Notes: generated from the letters alone by a model not told the origin. Shown: positions 1 through 11,385, counted from the stretch's first letter. The stretch: 64,000 bases of DNA from Lobosporangium transversale (GCF_002105155.1 NW_019029030.1:62001-126000), one strand, 5' to 3'. Numbers and translations are program-made.

Positions 1-269
1 CCAATTATGATTTTTCTCCATATAAGCCTGATAAGAGTTTTATGAAAAGTTTTGGAAACACGGATACAGTTTATAAGATCATTCAGCTTGAGGAAGCTGC
101 CGATAAGCAAGAGGATTTCTGGAATGTCCAAGGGGTGAAGTTTAGTGCTGTTCATGTTGCAAACAGATGATGCTGATGAAGGGAGGTTTGGACGATCATT
201 TATCCTGGCTCTCTTAGCGAAAGCTGCCGAAGGTACTGACTTCCTGATTCGTTTAGCTTCTTTTGGCAT
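1..269 (-). CDS. F-box protein, N-terminal part, cut by the window edge
   Basis: The reverse strand opens at an ATG ending at 269 and stays open for 89 codons to the left edge. The start (MPKEAKRIRKS) and the later stretch MNSTKLHPLDIPEILLLIG closely match the start of the intact F-box gene at 8730, so this is a third, inverted paralogue. F-box proteins normally act as substrate adaptors of SCF ubiquitin ligases. The 120 bp upstream of its start also resemble, inverted, the region upstream of the F-box pseudogene at 4401, so the promoter was duplicated with the gene. Whether the gene is complete beyond the edge cannot be seen. Confidence 0.7.
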   Translation of the reverse strand, partial: MPKEAKRIRKSVPSAAFAKRARINDRPNLPSSASSVCNMNSTKLHPLDIPEILLLIGSFLKLNDLINCIRVSKTFHKTLIRLIWRKIII

Positions 270-1290
270 TATTTTGCAAAATGGATTTAGAGTATAGGAG
301 TCAATAAAGTATCTTTGAGCACTGCAGTATGAATGGAGGGCATTGATTGCTGAGGAGAACAAGAACAAGAACGTGGACATGAGTTTACAGTTGAATTCTG
401 GGTTTCCGGAATTCGACTGTGCACAATCGTGCCCTGTGCATCAAGTAAAACAATTTTATTTCCTCGGAATAATGTTACCGCATCAAGTCAACGTTATTTC
501 CAAACAACATTCTCAAAATGGATACAAACAATAGAACTCAAGCAAACAAGACTTCTACTTTTTGTGAAGTATGCCATACTACGATGTATCCTGCTTAGTG
601 CTTGTGGCTGTGTTGGCCGAGCGGTACCAGAATGATCGAGTATAAGCTTTGCTGTGTATGGTCGATAACATGTCTAAGTTGATGATCACAACCTTTGTCA
701 TAACTAACGATGTAGACCAACATTCCAGCCAAGGCAAGTGAGATAAATATTTTCGAGTTCCTCACATTGCTAGTGGTCATTTAAGAGATGTGTCAATTAC
801 TAACATAAGTCCATATATTCGTATGCATTCGTAATGCTACTCCAAAAGAAATGTTTCCTCTTAACAACTGAAAGTGATATGGAGATTTGCAGATTAAAGG
901 ATGTTCTGAAACTGTAATTGTTCGAATGTTCGAATACTTTTAAAATATGATGACACAATCAAGCTCGGTCTGATCCGATTATTTTATTCCAACTGCTTAT
1001 TAATAGCGGACAAAAGTTCAAACACAAAACTGGACGTGGGGGCCAGAACCCGGATATGGTGTTTACGCCACATGGCTTCCTAGCTAGTCGCACACTATTT
1101 AAACCTAGCATGTGTGGAAGTTAAAGGATTGATTGTTTCTCATCGACCATTTCATACTTAGAGACTTTACACTCAGTTGATGATGCCAACTTTTTTGCCC
1201 AGCTAACATGCAAGGAATGTATGCTGTCGTCGTCATTGTCCTTTTATATTAAAGTATATCTTTATTCACTTATATGTAGCTGTATGTTTT
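270..1290. other. Spacer, partly duplicated
   Basis: No supported gene. The first 120 bp are the shared upstream region of the inverted F-box fragment. From about 620 to 1290 the sequence is recognisably homologous, though diverged, to about 4995-5518, the region downstream of the second FAD monooxygenase. It is therefore the 3' flank of a duplicated unit. A stretch at 607-625 resembles the 5' part of a serine or leucine tRNA, but nothing tRNA-like follows. Confidence 0.5.
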
Positions 1291-3446
1291 TTATACTTTC
1301 TGTGCACGAAGAATAGATAATGTTTTTTCAAGACTAGGTTGATATCGAGGGGCTACATTGCCACTATCTTTAACGGGCTCTAAGAAGGATAGTTGCGGAC
1401 GTGAATCGAGCGCCCGTATCAATATGATCCGCCAAAGCCATTTGGGAATATTTTTCATGAAGAAACGTAGAGCTTTACCTCTCAGATCCTAACCGAAGGA
1501 CCAAATAGAAAGATATAAAGAGAAAAAAATAATTAAAAGAGATGATAAATGATCAAAAGAAATATATAATTTTCATCCTTATCATCCATTGATAAGTAAA
1601 CAGGCTCATGGGTATTGAGGGACTAAAAGGATGTTTTTTGTTTTTTTTTACCTGCTGAAGGAGCTGCGCTAAGATCCAACTATTTTCATAGGATATTTTG
1701 GCAACAGGGTAACGCTCTTTTTTGTACTCTTCAAAGACCCCTTCAATCTCGGTCACAGATGCGGAAGAAGATAAAACATTTAGCCAGTTGGCCAATGCGG
1801 CTGCATCATGTATAGCATTCCATGCTCCTGCGCCCCCAACAGGGTGAAACTGAATGGGAAGTAATAATCAGTATTAATAAGAGGTATATCTTTAAGGCGA
1901 GGGGCACTTAATAAGAAGGAGAAAAGGAGGAGGGTTACGAAGATATATCCATCGGTAAGCCATTTACCTTATGCGCAGCTATTCAGCAAGTATTTCAATG
2001 CAATGGAAAAGAATTCAATTAGTCACCATTGACTGAAAAACAATAGAATACTTTTATCCTTTCAGTGGTTTTTTCTCTTACCATCGCCTAATAGCACAGT
2101 TCGCCCAGAATACCAAGTATCAAAGACTTTCTCTTCTAACAAGACTTTGGAGATCGAGGGTGAATGGTCAATCAAATCCCCCATGGTCAAGGAATTATTC
2201 AGTCCTCCAGGGATGGGAAAGTCGCGTACATCCTTGCACATAGCTTCGATTGCTTCTGGTCCCCATTCCGCATTTTGGAAACTGCTACGATCCAAGGCTG
2301 AGACCCCATCCTTATGATGGAGTACTGCCCAGCAATAAACATTGCCCTTAATGGTCCAAGTCAACCACTAGATTACAAAATAAATAATTAAAAAAACGGG
2401 CAAAGGTTTAGTGCGTGGCCATGAGCATCCGCATCTGCATCTGCATCTGTATACAGATCATACCGAATAGGGTTTGTTCGCTGCCATCACAGAATAGCAG
2501 TGAGAGTATGGGTCGTCAAGCTCTGGGAACTGAGTTGGATCCAAGGAATGAGTCAGCCCCGCGAGACAAATAAAGTTGTAAGGCAAACCTGCACTATCTG
2601 ACGCCGGTAGCTTGTTCTGTTTCTGCAACTGTTCATACATATTCAACCGGACATTGCTATATGCTCCATCGGCTCCCACAAGGATGTCTCCTTCAGCAGT
2701 TGTGTTGTCTGCAAACTGGATCTGTACACCAACACCACCACCACCACTACCACCACTGTCACTCGGCGGCTCGGTTTGTTTTATGGACACGACACGCTTG
2801 TTTAAATGGATCTTTTCTGCAGGGATCTGACGGTGGATCAGATTGTGGATTTGAGCTCTTGAACACAGATTATCGCAGGCTCCTCCTCTAGGGAAGAACA
2901 AAAAAGAAAAGAAACAAAAAAAAAGGAAGCACTAAGCAAGGTGCATTTCTCTCTACTTTCTTTAATAGCGTATGAAAGTAGGCATGTCTTTTTTTTTTTT
3001 TTTTTTTTTTTTTTCCTTACAACTCCTCCATAAGCTTTAAATCCATCGAGAACTCTAGTTGTCGCTGTTCATTGAAAGTCTCGATCGAATGCAGTGGTTT
3101 GCTAAGCGATAGAAATTCATCCCAGATACCCATCTGTTTGAATAATGGGGCCACTGTAGCGCCCACCGCAAGCATTGCCCCTAACCAGAATACAAAAAAT
3201 GAAAATAGAAAAAACTATGAATATAAATAAAAGCAAAAAATAGTCAGACCAGTTCTCATTATTAAACCTTTCTTTTTTTTTTTTTTTTATACCAAGAGGT
3301 TTCATCCCAACCATCCTGTCATAGATCTCATATGGCACTCCAGCCTTCTCTAACAAGGCCCCAAGGGTCAATCCACCGATACCAGCACCCACAATCAAGA
3401 CTTTGGGCTTCTTGGTTGATTCTAAAGAACAATTGGCAGCAGTCAT
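1291..3446 (-). CDS. FAD-dependent monooxygenase, copy A (7 exons)
   Basis: Predicted 476-residue flavoprotein of the PHBH/salicylate-hydroxylase-like class, probably hydroxylating a small organic substrate with NAD(P)H and O2; the substrate is unknown. Exons on the minus strand: 3446-3293, 3180-3021, 2887-2464, 2367-2082, 1978-1968, 1849-1652, 1488-1291. All junctions keep the frame. The dinucleotide-binding motif GAGIGGLTLG is at residues 20-29, a GADGAYSNVR (DG) motif near 176-185, and the FAD ribityl-binding GD motif (GDAAHK) near 340. That last motif is assembled across an 11-nt micro-exon. A glycine-rich loop (GGSGGGGVG) comes from a CAC/CCA microsatellite in exon 3. Copy B at 5519-7665 has the same exon lengths. 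Both copies look intact, so the pair is probably functional. Confidence 0.85.
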
Positions 3447-4400
3447 GGTAAAAAGAAAGGTACGGATTAGGTGTAAAATAATCAGGACAGAAATAAATAT
3501 TGGGAAGAAAAAAAGCTAATCTCTTTATAATGAGATTTGGAATAAATATATTCTAGGGTTTTACGATGCATACCATACCATTTGGTGAGTGTCGTTTCAT
3601 GACGTTGGAATGAAACCAGGTGTAGATCTCGATAACTCGATCTGGTCCTGAAACTCAAATACTATTATGCTATTGGCAAGGTCTCTGGAAGTGTGCCATG
3701 GAGGCTGTTTTTTGGGACTGATGTCTTTATTTTGCAGTTTAAACATTCTTTCAGATTTCAGCCAAGTGCACGTCTCGGTATCACTTTCATTTATTAAGAG
3801 GAAATGTTTCTTTTGGAGCAGTATTGAGTATGAATGCGGGTGTATGGGCTTGTGATGGAGACCAACCTGCCTCATGGACGGCTGCCAGTGATATGGGGAA
3901 CGCGAAGTGCTTGTCTCATTTGCCTTGACTGAAATATCATAGCGGTCTGCAAGGCTAATTATACTTAAAGGTTACGGTCAGCAACCTAGACATGGTACCA
4001 AACCTACTTAGTAAAACCTGCGTACACCATTCAAATGGGTTATTCTGGTGTCGTTCTACCGGACAACTATAAGTAATAAGCATCAGGGAAACGTCAGTCA
4101 AGGTTGTCTTCATTTAAGGATGGTAAACATTGATAGAACGACTTCCTTCCTAAAAGTTGAGGTTTTCTAGCTTGAGTATTGTTGTTAGTGTTCCTTTTAT
4201 GGAGATAACAAATCGAAGGAAATAAAACTGTCCACAGCTTTTTTATTTTATTATTATTATTATTATTATTTTTAACCACAGACATGCTCCATGTCCATGT
4301 CCATGTCCATGTCCTTGTTCTCATCGACAGCTGGCTCTATCTGGGCTAAGCACATAAAGACACCTTATTGACTCCATTCTCAATCCCACCTTGTTTGATA
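3447..4400. other. Divergent spacer between FAD monooxygenase A and F-box pseudogene
   Basis: Shared upstream region of a minus-strand oxygenase and a plus-strand F-box copy. It is homologous but diverged relative to 7666-8729, the equivalent spacer of the second unit. It holds an ATT microsatellite near 4249-4271 and a CATGTC tandem repeat near 4290-4316. Short open frames here are not conserved between the two units, so I call no gene. Confidence 0.5.
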
Positions 4401-4710
4401 ATGTCGAAAGAAGCTAAACCAACCGGGAAACCAACACGCCTGGCAGCTCTCACTGGGAAAACTAGAACAAATGGCCATCCAAACCCATCTTCATTAGCGT
4501 AACCTGTATGTAATGTGGACAGCACCAAGTTTCACTTCTTTGATATTCCAGAGATTCTCTTGCTCATCAGCGACTTCCTCGATCAAGATGGCCTTCTGAA
4601 CCGTATCCATGTTCCAAAAGCATTCATAGAGCTCCTACCATCATATGGGGAAACAGCATTATCAGGCCATTCGGCTTCCCTAGTGGTGAAGCACTGAAGA
4701 GCAATAAGAA
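4401..4710 (+). pseudogene. F-box pseudogene, truncated
   Basis: Aligns with the first about 100 codons of the intact F-box gene at 8730, from ATG (MSKEAKPTGKPTRLAAL) through the F-box core (DIPEILLLISDFLDQDGLL). It has an in-frame TAA at 4500-4502, before the F-box. Past about 4620 the bases still align with the intact gene but the frame is lost through a small deletion. Similarity stops near 4700. The rest of the gene, including all leucine-rich repeats, is missing. It sits at the junction of two tandemly duplicated units, so the break may mark the duplication point. Confidence 0.75.
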
Positions 4711-5518
4711 AAATTAAATTTAGTGGTTGAAAACTAAGATAGACCTGTGAGTAAGGGCGCGCTTCTGTTTCGACCACGCCTTTATCAGTATATCAGTGCG
4801 CGGGGGGCCAATCGACGCAATCTTATTTCTCAGAGAGAATGTTTCCATGAAGAAGATCGCAATCTCCATGCAGCATTCTCCAAAAAGATCAACTCAAGCT
4901 TGGGGACCTCAACTTTTAGTAGAAAAGTCGTCTGTCATACTCTAATTAAGACAACATTATTTGGTGCTGCCCTGATGTTTAATGCCTGTTGCTATCTTAC
5001 CAGAATGATCGATTTAAATAGAGTACATGAGTTTTGCTGAGTCTGCTTGGTAATGTATCTGCCAAGGTTGATGATCATAACCAACGAAGCATGTAGATCG
5101 GTATTTCAGCCAAGCCAAGCGAGGCAAGTGCGCTTTGCATTTCCTCCGTCGCTGGTAATCGTCCAAAACACATCACAGAAGCCTACACATTTGCATATAT
5201 GACATGCCTCATACTACCCCAAAAATGAGAATGATATAGAGATATGCACTAGAATAAAAGCTGAAAGGGTGCTTCATAAAAGCAGGCACCGCCTACTCAA
5301 TCAAATCTGGATTTGGCACAACCATTCTACATTGCTTGTTTTTAGTAGCAGGCAAAACGTTAATACACAATATTATCAACGGAAGGGCCTGAACTTAGCC
5401 GGCGGAGCCTTCTCTTTTGTCCAGTTGAGCATGCAAGGAAGGCTTGTTGGCGCTGTCGTTGCTTTTGTATATATGAATGTATCCTATATATTTAATTATG
5501 CACGTCTGTATATTGTTT
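4711..5518. other. Spacer after F-box pseudogene
   Basis: No supported gene. From about 4995 onward it resembles 620-1290, the 3' flank of the oxygenase unit. The part at 4711-4990 has no visible counterpart in the first unit. A 97-codon open frame here starts at GTG and shows no family features. Confidence 0.4.
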
Positions 5519-5742
5519 TTATGCTTTCTGAGCGCGAAGGATAGATAAAGTCTTTTCGAGACTAGGTTGATGTCGAGGAGGCACACTACCGTTATCTGGA
5601 ATTAACTCCAAGAAGGATAGCTGCGGACGTGCGTCGATCTTCCGTGTCAGTATGATCCGCCAAAGCCAGTTGGGTACATTTCGCATGACGAAGCGTGTGA
5701 CTTTGGCCTTCAGAGTCTAGTTGAATAGGAAAGGCAATAAGA

Positions 5743-5781
<39 letters not shown>

Positions 5782-7665
5782 TTCAGAGAATTCAATCATT
5801 AATATCCATTTGCAAGTAAATAGACCCATGGAGAATGAAAGGCCAAAAGGAATATTAATTTTCTTTCTTATTTTTTTTTTTTTTTTTTTTTTTTTTTTGT
5901 TTTTTTTACCTGCTCAACCACCTGTGAAAAGATTCGGCCATTGTCATAGGATATTTTGGCAACAGGATAACGCTCTCTCTTATACTCTTCAAAGACCGCT
6001 TCGATCTCACTTACAGATGCAGAAGAAGATAAAAGATTTAGCCAGTTGGCCAACACGACTGCATCATGTATAGCATTCCATGCTCCTGTACCGCCCGCAG
6101 GATGGACCTGGATAGGAAAATAATAGTCGTGATTAATAAGGAGCACATATCAAATGCGAAGAACACAAAATGAGAAGGGGGAGAAGGAGGCTATGGACTC
6201 ATGAGAGCATGCTCATCAGTAAACTATTTACCTTGTGAACGGCTTGTAAAGTATACATTTGTGGGCAAGGAAAAGGATACAGGGGAAATATAGTGAGTTG
6301 CCAATGAACGAGAAGTGACAAAGTGTACTTTAATCCTTTCGGTGGTTTTTTCTCTTACCATCGCCTAATAGCACAGTTCGCCCAGAATACCAAGTATCAA
6401 AGACTTTCTCTTCTAACAAGACTTTGGAGATCGAGGGCGAATGGTCAATCAAATCCCCCATGGTCAAGGAATTATTCAGTCCTCCAGGGATGGCGAAGTC
6501 GCGTACATCCTTGCACATAGCTTCGGCCGCTTCTGGTCCCCATTCTGCGTTTCGAAAGCTACTCTGGTCCAAGGATGAGATCCCGTCCAGATATTGGATT
6601 ACTATCCAGCAATACATATTATCCGGGATAGTATAAGTCGTCCACTAGATTACAGAAATATAAATATAAACAACGAGCAAAAGTCTTTAGTATTCAGTCG
6701 ATGGACGTATGACTGTATCTGTATTTGCGTCTTGCGTACAAATCGTACCGAATAGAGCTTATTTGGTGCTATCATAGAGGAGAAACGACATGCTGGATCA
6801 TTTAATTCCGGGAACTGAGTCGGATCCAAGGGATGAGTCTTCCCTACGAGACAGATACACTTGTAAGGCAAACCTGCACTATCTGACGCCGGTAGCTTGT
6901 TCTGTTTCTGCAACTGTTCATACATATTCAACCGGACATTGCTATATGCTCCATCGGCTCCCACAAGGATGTCTCCTTCAGCAGTTGTGTTGTCTGCAAA
7001 CTGGATCTGTACACCAACACCACCACCACCACTACCACCACTGTCACTCGGCGGCTCGGTTTGTTTTATGGACACGACACGCTTGTTTAAATGGATCTTT
7101 TCTGCAGGGATCTGACGTTGAATTAGACTGTGAGCCGCGGCTCTTGAACATACATAATCAAGAGTCCCTCCCCTAGGAAAAAGAAGTATAAAGAAAAAAA
7201 ATGAGAAAATAATTAAACAGGGTCTCCACTGACAATAATAAATGAAGATAGACATGTAATTTTTTTTTTTTTTTTTTTTTACAATTCCTTCATAGGATTG
7301 AAATCCATGGAGAACTCTAGCTGTCGTTGCTCATTGTAATTGTCAATCGAATGCAGTGGTTTGCCAAGTGATAGAAATTCATCCCAGATGCCCATCTGTT
7401 TGAATAAGGGGGCTACTGTGTTGCCCAGCCCAAGCGCCGCTCCTAAGCAAAAAGTAAGAAACAAAGTAGTCAGACAATGTTTTTCATTTTTTTTATTTTA
7501 TTTTTTCTTACCAAGAGGTCTAATCCCAACCATCCTGTCATAGATCTCATATGGCACTCCAGCCTTCTCTAACAAGGCCCCAAGGGTCAATCCACCGATA
7601 CCAGCACCCACAATCAAGACTTTGGGCTTCTTGGTTGATTTTAAATAATCATTGGCAGCAGGCAT
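5519..7665 (-). CDS. FAD-dependent monooxygenase, copy B (7 exons)
   Basis: Tandem paralogue of the gene at 1291-3446 with exactly the same exon lengths (154, 160, 424, 286, 11, 198, 198 nt; 476 residues). Exons: 7665-7512, 7442-7283, 7172-6749, 6644-6359, 6242-6232, 6107-5910, 5716-5519. It has the same FAD motifs (GAGIGGLTLG, GADGAYSNVR) and a GDAVHK motif formed across the 11-nt exon, whose acceptor is AAG instead of the TAG in copy A. The N-terminus, exon 2 and the last exon have many substitutions relative to copy A, while 6861-7117 in exon 3 is identical to 2576-2832. Divergence elsewhere suggests different substrates or regulation, but that is inference. Confidence 0.85.
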
Positions 7666-8729
7666 GGCAAAAAAAAAAAATACGAAAGGAAGAAAAATTG
7701 ATCAAATGAAATTTGGAACAAATCTGTTCTAGGATTTTATCACATCATATGATAAATTTCATTATAAGACAACGGAATGAAACCAACTCTAAACTGGCGC
7801 CAGTCCTGGAGCATTAAACCCAAGACACCTGCTCATTTGCTTATATAACTATATCTCTCGTATATATTGTGAGAGAGGGTAGTAAATGTAGAGTCCTCGC
7901 CAAAAAATCATAAACAGATATATTTGTCACGTTTTTATATTGAATAGAATAGTTTTCTTTTTGGACATCAAGAATTTTGAGAAAAATAAGTTTCGTACAT
8001 GTACATGTACGTAATTGTGTTTTTGCAAATATTCTGTGGGCAACGCAAAGTTCTTGCATCCACCTGTCTCGACTGAAACGATCAGTGTCTGATGATGTAC
8101 TAGAAAAAACTCTAACTCAGTAAAACTGTGCATTTAAATCAAACCGATCATCTAGGCCTGCATGTAGTTTATTTGCAATGTATGGACACCCATTGACAGG
8201 TGGAGACCATACTCGAGGTTTTACTCTTTTTTTTTCTTCTTTTTTTTCCAGTCAAACATACCGTAGAGGGATGGCCCTCTTATTTTTATCAAGCTCGGCG
8301 TATGCAACGATAAAATGTCGAGAATGGCCCCGGCCTTTTAGGCTGTCAGTGAACGATCGTGCATTATACGACCCTATTGGTCATCCTGGTATCGTTTGAC
8401 CAAAACAGTTTCAAGTATTGAGAACCAAGGCAGGGCCAGCCAATGTTGTCCTTATCGGAGTATGGTGTACGTTGATGGAGCGACTTTTCTTGACGCTTGC
8501 TTTGAGAATTATAATCATGTTGAGGAATGTTGCATGGAAGTAACGATACGAAATATTTTCTCTGGAAATAAAAGATTTAGAACGTACTGTAGGGAAAAAA
8601 GACGCGCTTGTCTGCTTGTCTATAGACATCCTCAACCACATACCATCGGTTATTGACACTCCATTTGCATCGCAGTGCTTAAAGACATCTTTTTGACTCC
8701 TACACTCTCAACTCCGACTTTGTAAAATA
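7666..8729. other. Divergent spacer between FAD monooxygenase B and F-box gene
   Basis: Common 5' region of the oxygenase (minus) and the intact F-box/LRR gene (plus). It is patchily similar to 3447-4400. About 60 bp before the F-box start, the stretch from roughly 8670 to 8715 resembles the equivalent bases before both other F-box copies, which makes it the most likely core promoter or 5' UTR. No convincing gene is present. Confidence 0.45.
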
Positions 8730-10445
8730 ATGCCAAAAGGAGCTAAACCAATCAGAAAATCAGCACGTCTGGCAGCTCTCGCTAAGAAAACCAGGACAAA
8801 TGGCCGTCGAAATCCTTCTTCATCAGCATCATCTATTCGCAACATGAACAGTACTAAATTGCGCCCATTGGATATTCCAGAAATCCTCTTACTCATTGGC
8901 GGCTTCCTCGATCAAGATGACCTTCTAAACTGTATCCGCGTTTCCAAAAATTTTTATAGGGCTTTTATCAGGATCATATGGAGAAAAATCACTATCGTCC
9001 CATTCAGATATCCTAGTGGCAAAACACTGCAGAACCACAAGCAGTACATTGAGGAGATTAACTTTGAGGCAAACAACATCCCAGAGGAGTATGGAGCGTT
9101 GCAAGGTTGCGATCGTCTCCAAACCATCAACTATGAAGGGAATTATTCGTGGGACGAACCAATTTGCTTTTTGAGTATGATTTGGGCCCACAGCTCCACC
9201 ATCACCAGGGTTTGCCTGGAAAATGTTCTATCTTCATATTGGCCCTGGAAGACGCTGCTAGAATGCGTCCATCTCAATCATTTGGGGCTTTCTTTCACAT
9301 ATATAAATGGGGATGGAGTCGATATATTTTTTCAAGTCTGCAAAAAAGTTAAGCATTTGAACCTGGCTCGTGTATCGATAAAGCAGCTTCCTATCAACTT
9401 CCTAAGTAGTGAGGGCAGCGAATATGTTCTCCCAAGTATACACACGCTGCGTATTGAGGATGTCGATATAATCAGTCCTCCGGATCCGTACACATCATCG
9501 TATTGCGTCGGCATGTTGGTGAGGAAATGTCCGGGATTATGTGCACTTGAGTATGGTGGATACGACCTAAAAAGCGAATTTGAGCAATCAGCCCATGAGC
9601 ATTTCTACAGGGGAGCGTTCCTTCAGCACCCTTGGACTCTGAATAATTTGACGGAGCTGTCTTTCTTTTCCATGATCGTAACAGATGAGGATATGGCGAT
9701 ACTTCTCAGACGGGTCACTGGGTTAAAACGGTTAGATGTCCAGTTTTGTGCGTTCGGTCCACTCTCTATGCGAGAATTACTAGCGGAGGAACAAGAGGTA
9801 CTGGAGGATGGGCAAATAGTACGAAAAAGAAGGGATCAGAGGCTCTGCGATACTATTGAGGTATTGGGGATCAATATACCAAACATAAGGAGTGATGGTA
9901 TTGCTCAAGCTATTTTAACAAATTGCCCACGGCTGAAGCGCTTGGCAGGGTCTAGAATTACGATAGCAGAGATTGTGAATGGGGTACAATGGGTTAGCAC
10001 TGGGCTGACTCATCTGGAAATTAATCTTGTGGCAGATGTTGATCAAGAGACAGCAGAAGGGATGGCGAAGGCACGTATTGCGTTTAAACAACTAGGTAAA
10101 TTGACTCAGCTACGTTGTCTTGACCTGACAGTATGGCCCCTAGAAGGCGGGGAAAGACGGACGCTGGACCTAAGACTAAGGGCAGGCCTGGATGAACTAG
10201 CTAATCTGAAGAGTCTGCATACGTTAGCATTCAGAGATGACCATCACCAGCAAATCGAGCTCGGGGAAGCGACGTGGATTTTGAACAATTGGCCGAGCAT
10301 CAGATGTCTGAAGGGTTGCATGGACTTGATACTGGATAAAGAGCTAAATGAGGACGAGAAGGATATATATACTTCGATAACAAAGCTATTGAGCAAGATG
10401 AGAACCTGTAAGAAATGGATCTGTAGGGGCGCATGCACTTTGTGA
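8730..10445 (+). CDS. F-box / leucine-rich-repeat protein
   Basis: Single-exon gene, 571 residues. A basic N-terminus (KSARLAALAKKTRTNGRR) precedes an F-box at roughly residues 47-92 (LDIPEILLLIGGFLDQDDLL ... IRVSKNFYRAFIRIIWRKI). The rest reads as irregular leucine-rich repeats (for example LKRLDVQFCAFG, LTHLEINLVAD, LRCLDLTVWPLEGG). The family role is recruitment of substrates to an SCF E3 ubiquitin ligase through Skp1. Large F-box/LRR families are typical of Mortierella-like genomes. It is the only intact copy of three here. Its substrate cannot be inferred. The 3' side is followed within about 200 bp by the repeat-bracketed island. Confidence 0.85.
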   Translation: MPKGAKPIRKSARLAALAKKTRTNGRRNPSSSASSIRNMNSTKLRPLDIPEILLLIGGFLDQDDLLNCIRVSKNFYRAFIRIIWRKITIVPFRYPSGKTLQNHKQYIEEINFEANNIPEEYGALQGCDRLQTINYEGNYSWDEPICFLSMIWAHSSTITRVCLENVLSSYWPWKTLLECVHLNHLGLSFTYINGDGVDIFFQVCKKVKHLNLARVSIKQLPINFLSSEGSEYVLPSIHTLRIEDVDIISPPDPYTSSYCVGMLVRKCPGLCALEYGGYDLKSEFEQSAHEHFYRGAFLQHPWTLNNLTELSFFSMIVTDEDMAILLRRVTGLKRLDVQFCAFGPLSMRELLAEEQEVLEDGQIVRKRRDQRLCDTIEVLGINIPNIRSDGIAQAILTNCPRLKRLAGSRITIAEIVNGVQWVSTGLTHLEINLVADVDQETAEGMAKARIAFKQLGKLTQLRCLDLTVWPLEGGERRTLDLRLRAGLDELANLKSLHTLAFRDDHHQQIELGEATWILNNWPSIRCLKGCMDLILDKELNEDEKDIYTSITKLLSKMRTCKKWICRGACTL

Positions 10446-10651
10446 TGGTGATAAAAGCATTATTGATGATGATGGTAATAGTAGTAATAATAATATTAAT
10501 AATTATAGTTATAATAATAATAATAATAATCGTTGCAGACTGCGTATCGAAAATAACATGTCGACATGAAAATGGGCTCCAGTGCGTCAATGGGTAGGAC
10601 GCATTTCCTATCCTCTTTATGCTTTTATATTTTTTATATTTTACAGACTTT
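10446..10651. other. Microsatellite-rich spacer
   Basis: Contains an AAT/ATT-type simple repeat at about 10462-10531 and then AT-rich sequence up to the first base of the 550-bp repeat. The three bases just before that repeat are TTT, matching the three bases that follow the second copy at 22733. Confidence 0.6.
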
Positions 10652-11201
10652 GGCGACTGTTCGGACTCCATCTGATACTGTATAAACACCTGAATACTGC
10701 CACATGCTATTGACTACTCTACGTCCCTTAAACAATATTCTTAGCATACATCTGAACTTTTGCAAGGGATGTGTCAATACTTCGACAAACATGTAGCAAT
10801 TAATGGCTATATCACAGCCCTTGGATTGTGGAAGCGCTGAAATTATGCGGAAAACGGGGACCATTTGTGTTTTTACTAGCAACAAGCGTGGTTTCAGAAA
10901 GGTGTGCCTCCAAGGAACAAATCCTATATCCTTCATTGCTCAAAAGTAACAATCTTGTCTTTTCTGCACCCCAAAAGCTCGCCATAATCCTATTGAAGCG
11001 TTCAGAGGCATTATTTGCCTCATAGTTTGAGGATTAGCAGACTTTCAGTCAAGTTTTATTGTTTTGAACAACACAGTAAATCCTGTCCATTCGAAGTTAG
11101 TCCCTTTGGATGGCAGCTATTCAGGGGATGCTAATCAGTTCCGCTAAATTATGGTGCAATCAAAGCAGATTTGGAAAACCAACAAGCATCGAACAGTCGC
11201 C
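10652..11201 (+). repeat. 550-bp inverted-repeat-ended element, left copy
   Basis: Begins with GGCGACTGTTCG and ends with its exact complement CGAACAGTCGCC, a perfect 12-bp terminal inverted repeat. A line-by-line comparison with 22184-22733 shows no difference over 550 bp. The reverse strand carries two overlapping open frames, 10936-10634 and 11030-10812. The second lacks an initiator but contains a protein-like run, ASERFNRIMASFWG, so the element may be an internally deleted transposon rather than random sequence. No clear individual target duplication is visible. Confidence 0.85.
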
Positions 11202-11228
11202 TTAACAAGCGAGTGACCTCTCTGTGAC

Positions 11229-11291
11229 GCGCACGGACCATGGGGGCGACTTTTCAAATTCTTTTATAGAGATGAAATCCAAAGTCGCCCC
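11229..11291 (-). repeat. 51-bp-core inverted-repeat element, copy a
   Basis: Core 11242-11291 has ends GGGGGCGACTTT and AAAGTCGCCCC. Read on the minus strand it has TATAAAAG in the middle and then CCATGGTCCGTGC after the right arm, like copies at 13685, 16235 and 20561. It lies about 95 bp past the stop of the CRN-type locus (minus strand) and 27 bp from the 550-bp repeat. Confidence 0.8.
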
Positions 11292-11385
11292 AGTTAATAT
11301 TTTAGCGTGTTATTAAATTTCTATGACAAGCCTTTTTATAGGATTAAGAACTATATATGTATTACTGTATACTGTGACGAAAATT

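Noticed and set aside
607..660. Possible serine/leucine tRNA, because of GTTGGCCGAGCGGTA
   Set aside because: Only the D-arm-like start is present; no anticodon stem, T-arm or pairing acceptor stem follows, and the downstream bases match the duplicated oxygenase flank.
2612..2891. Histidine-rich plus-strand frames over oxygenase exon 3
   Set aside because: Antisense translation of the CAC/CCA microsatellite; the same artefact appears at the identical segment in copy B.
4747..5040. 97-codon plus-strand open frame
   Set aside because: Starts at GTG, has no family features, and overlaps a duplicated non-coding flank.
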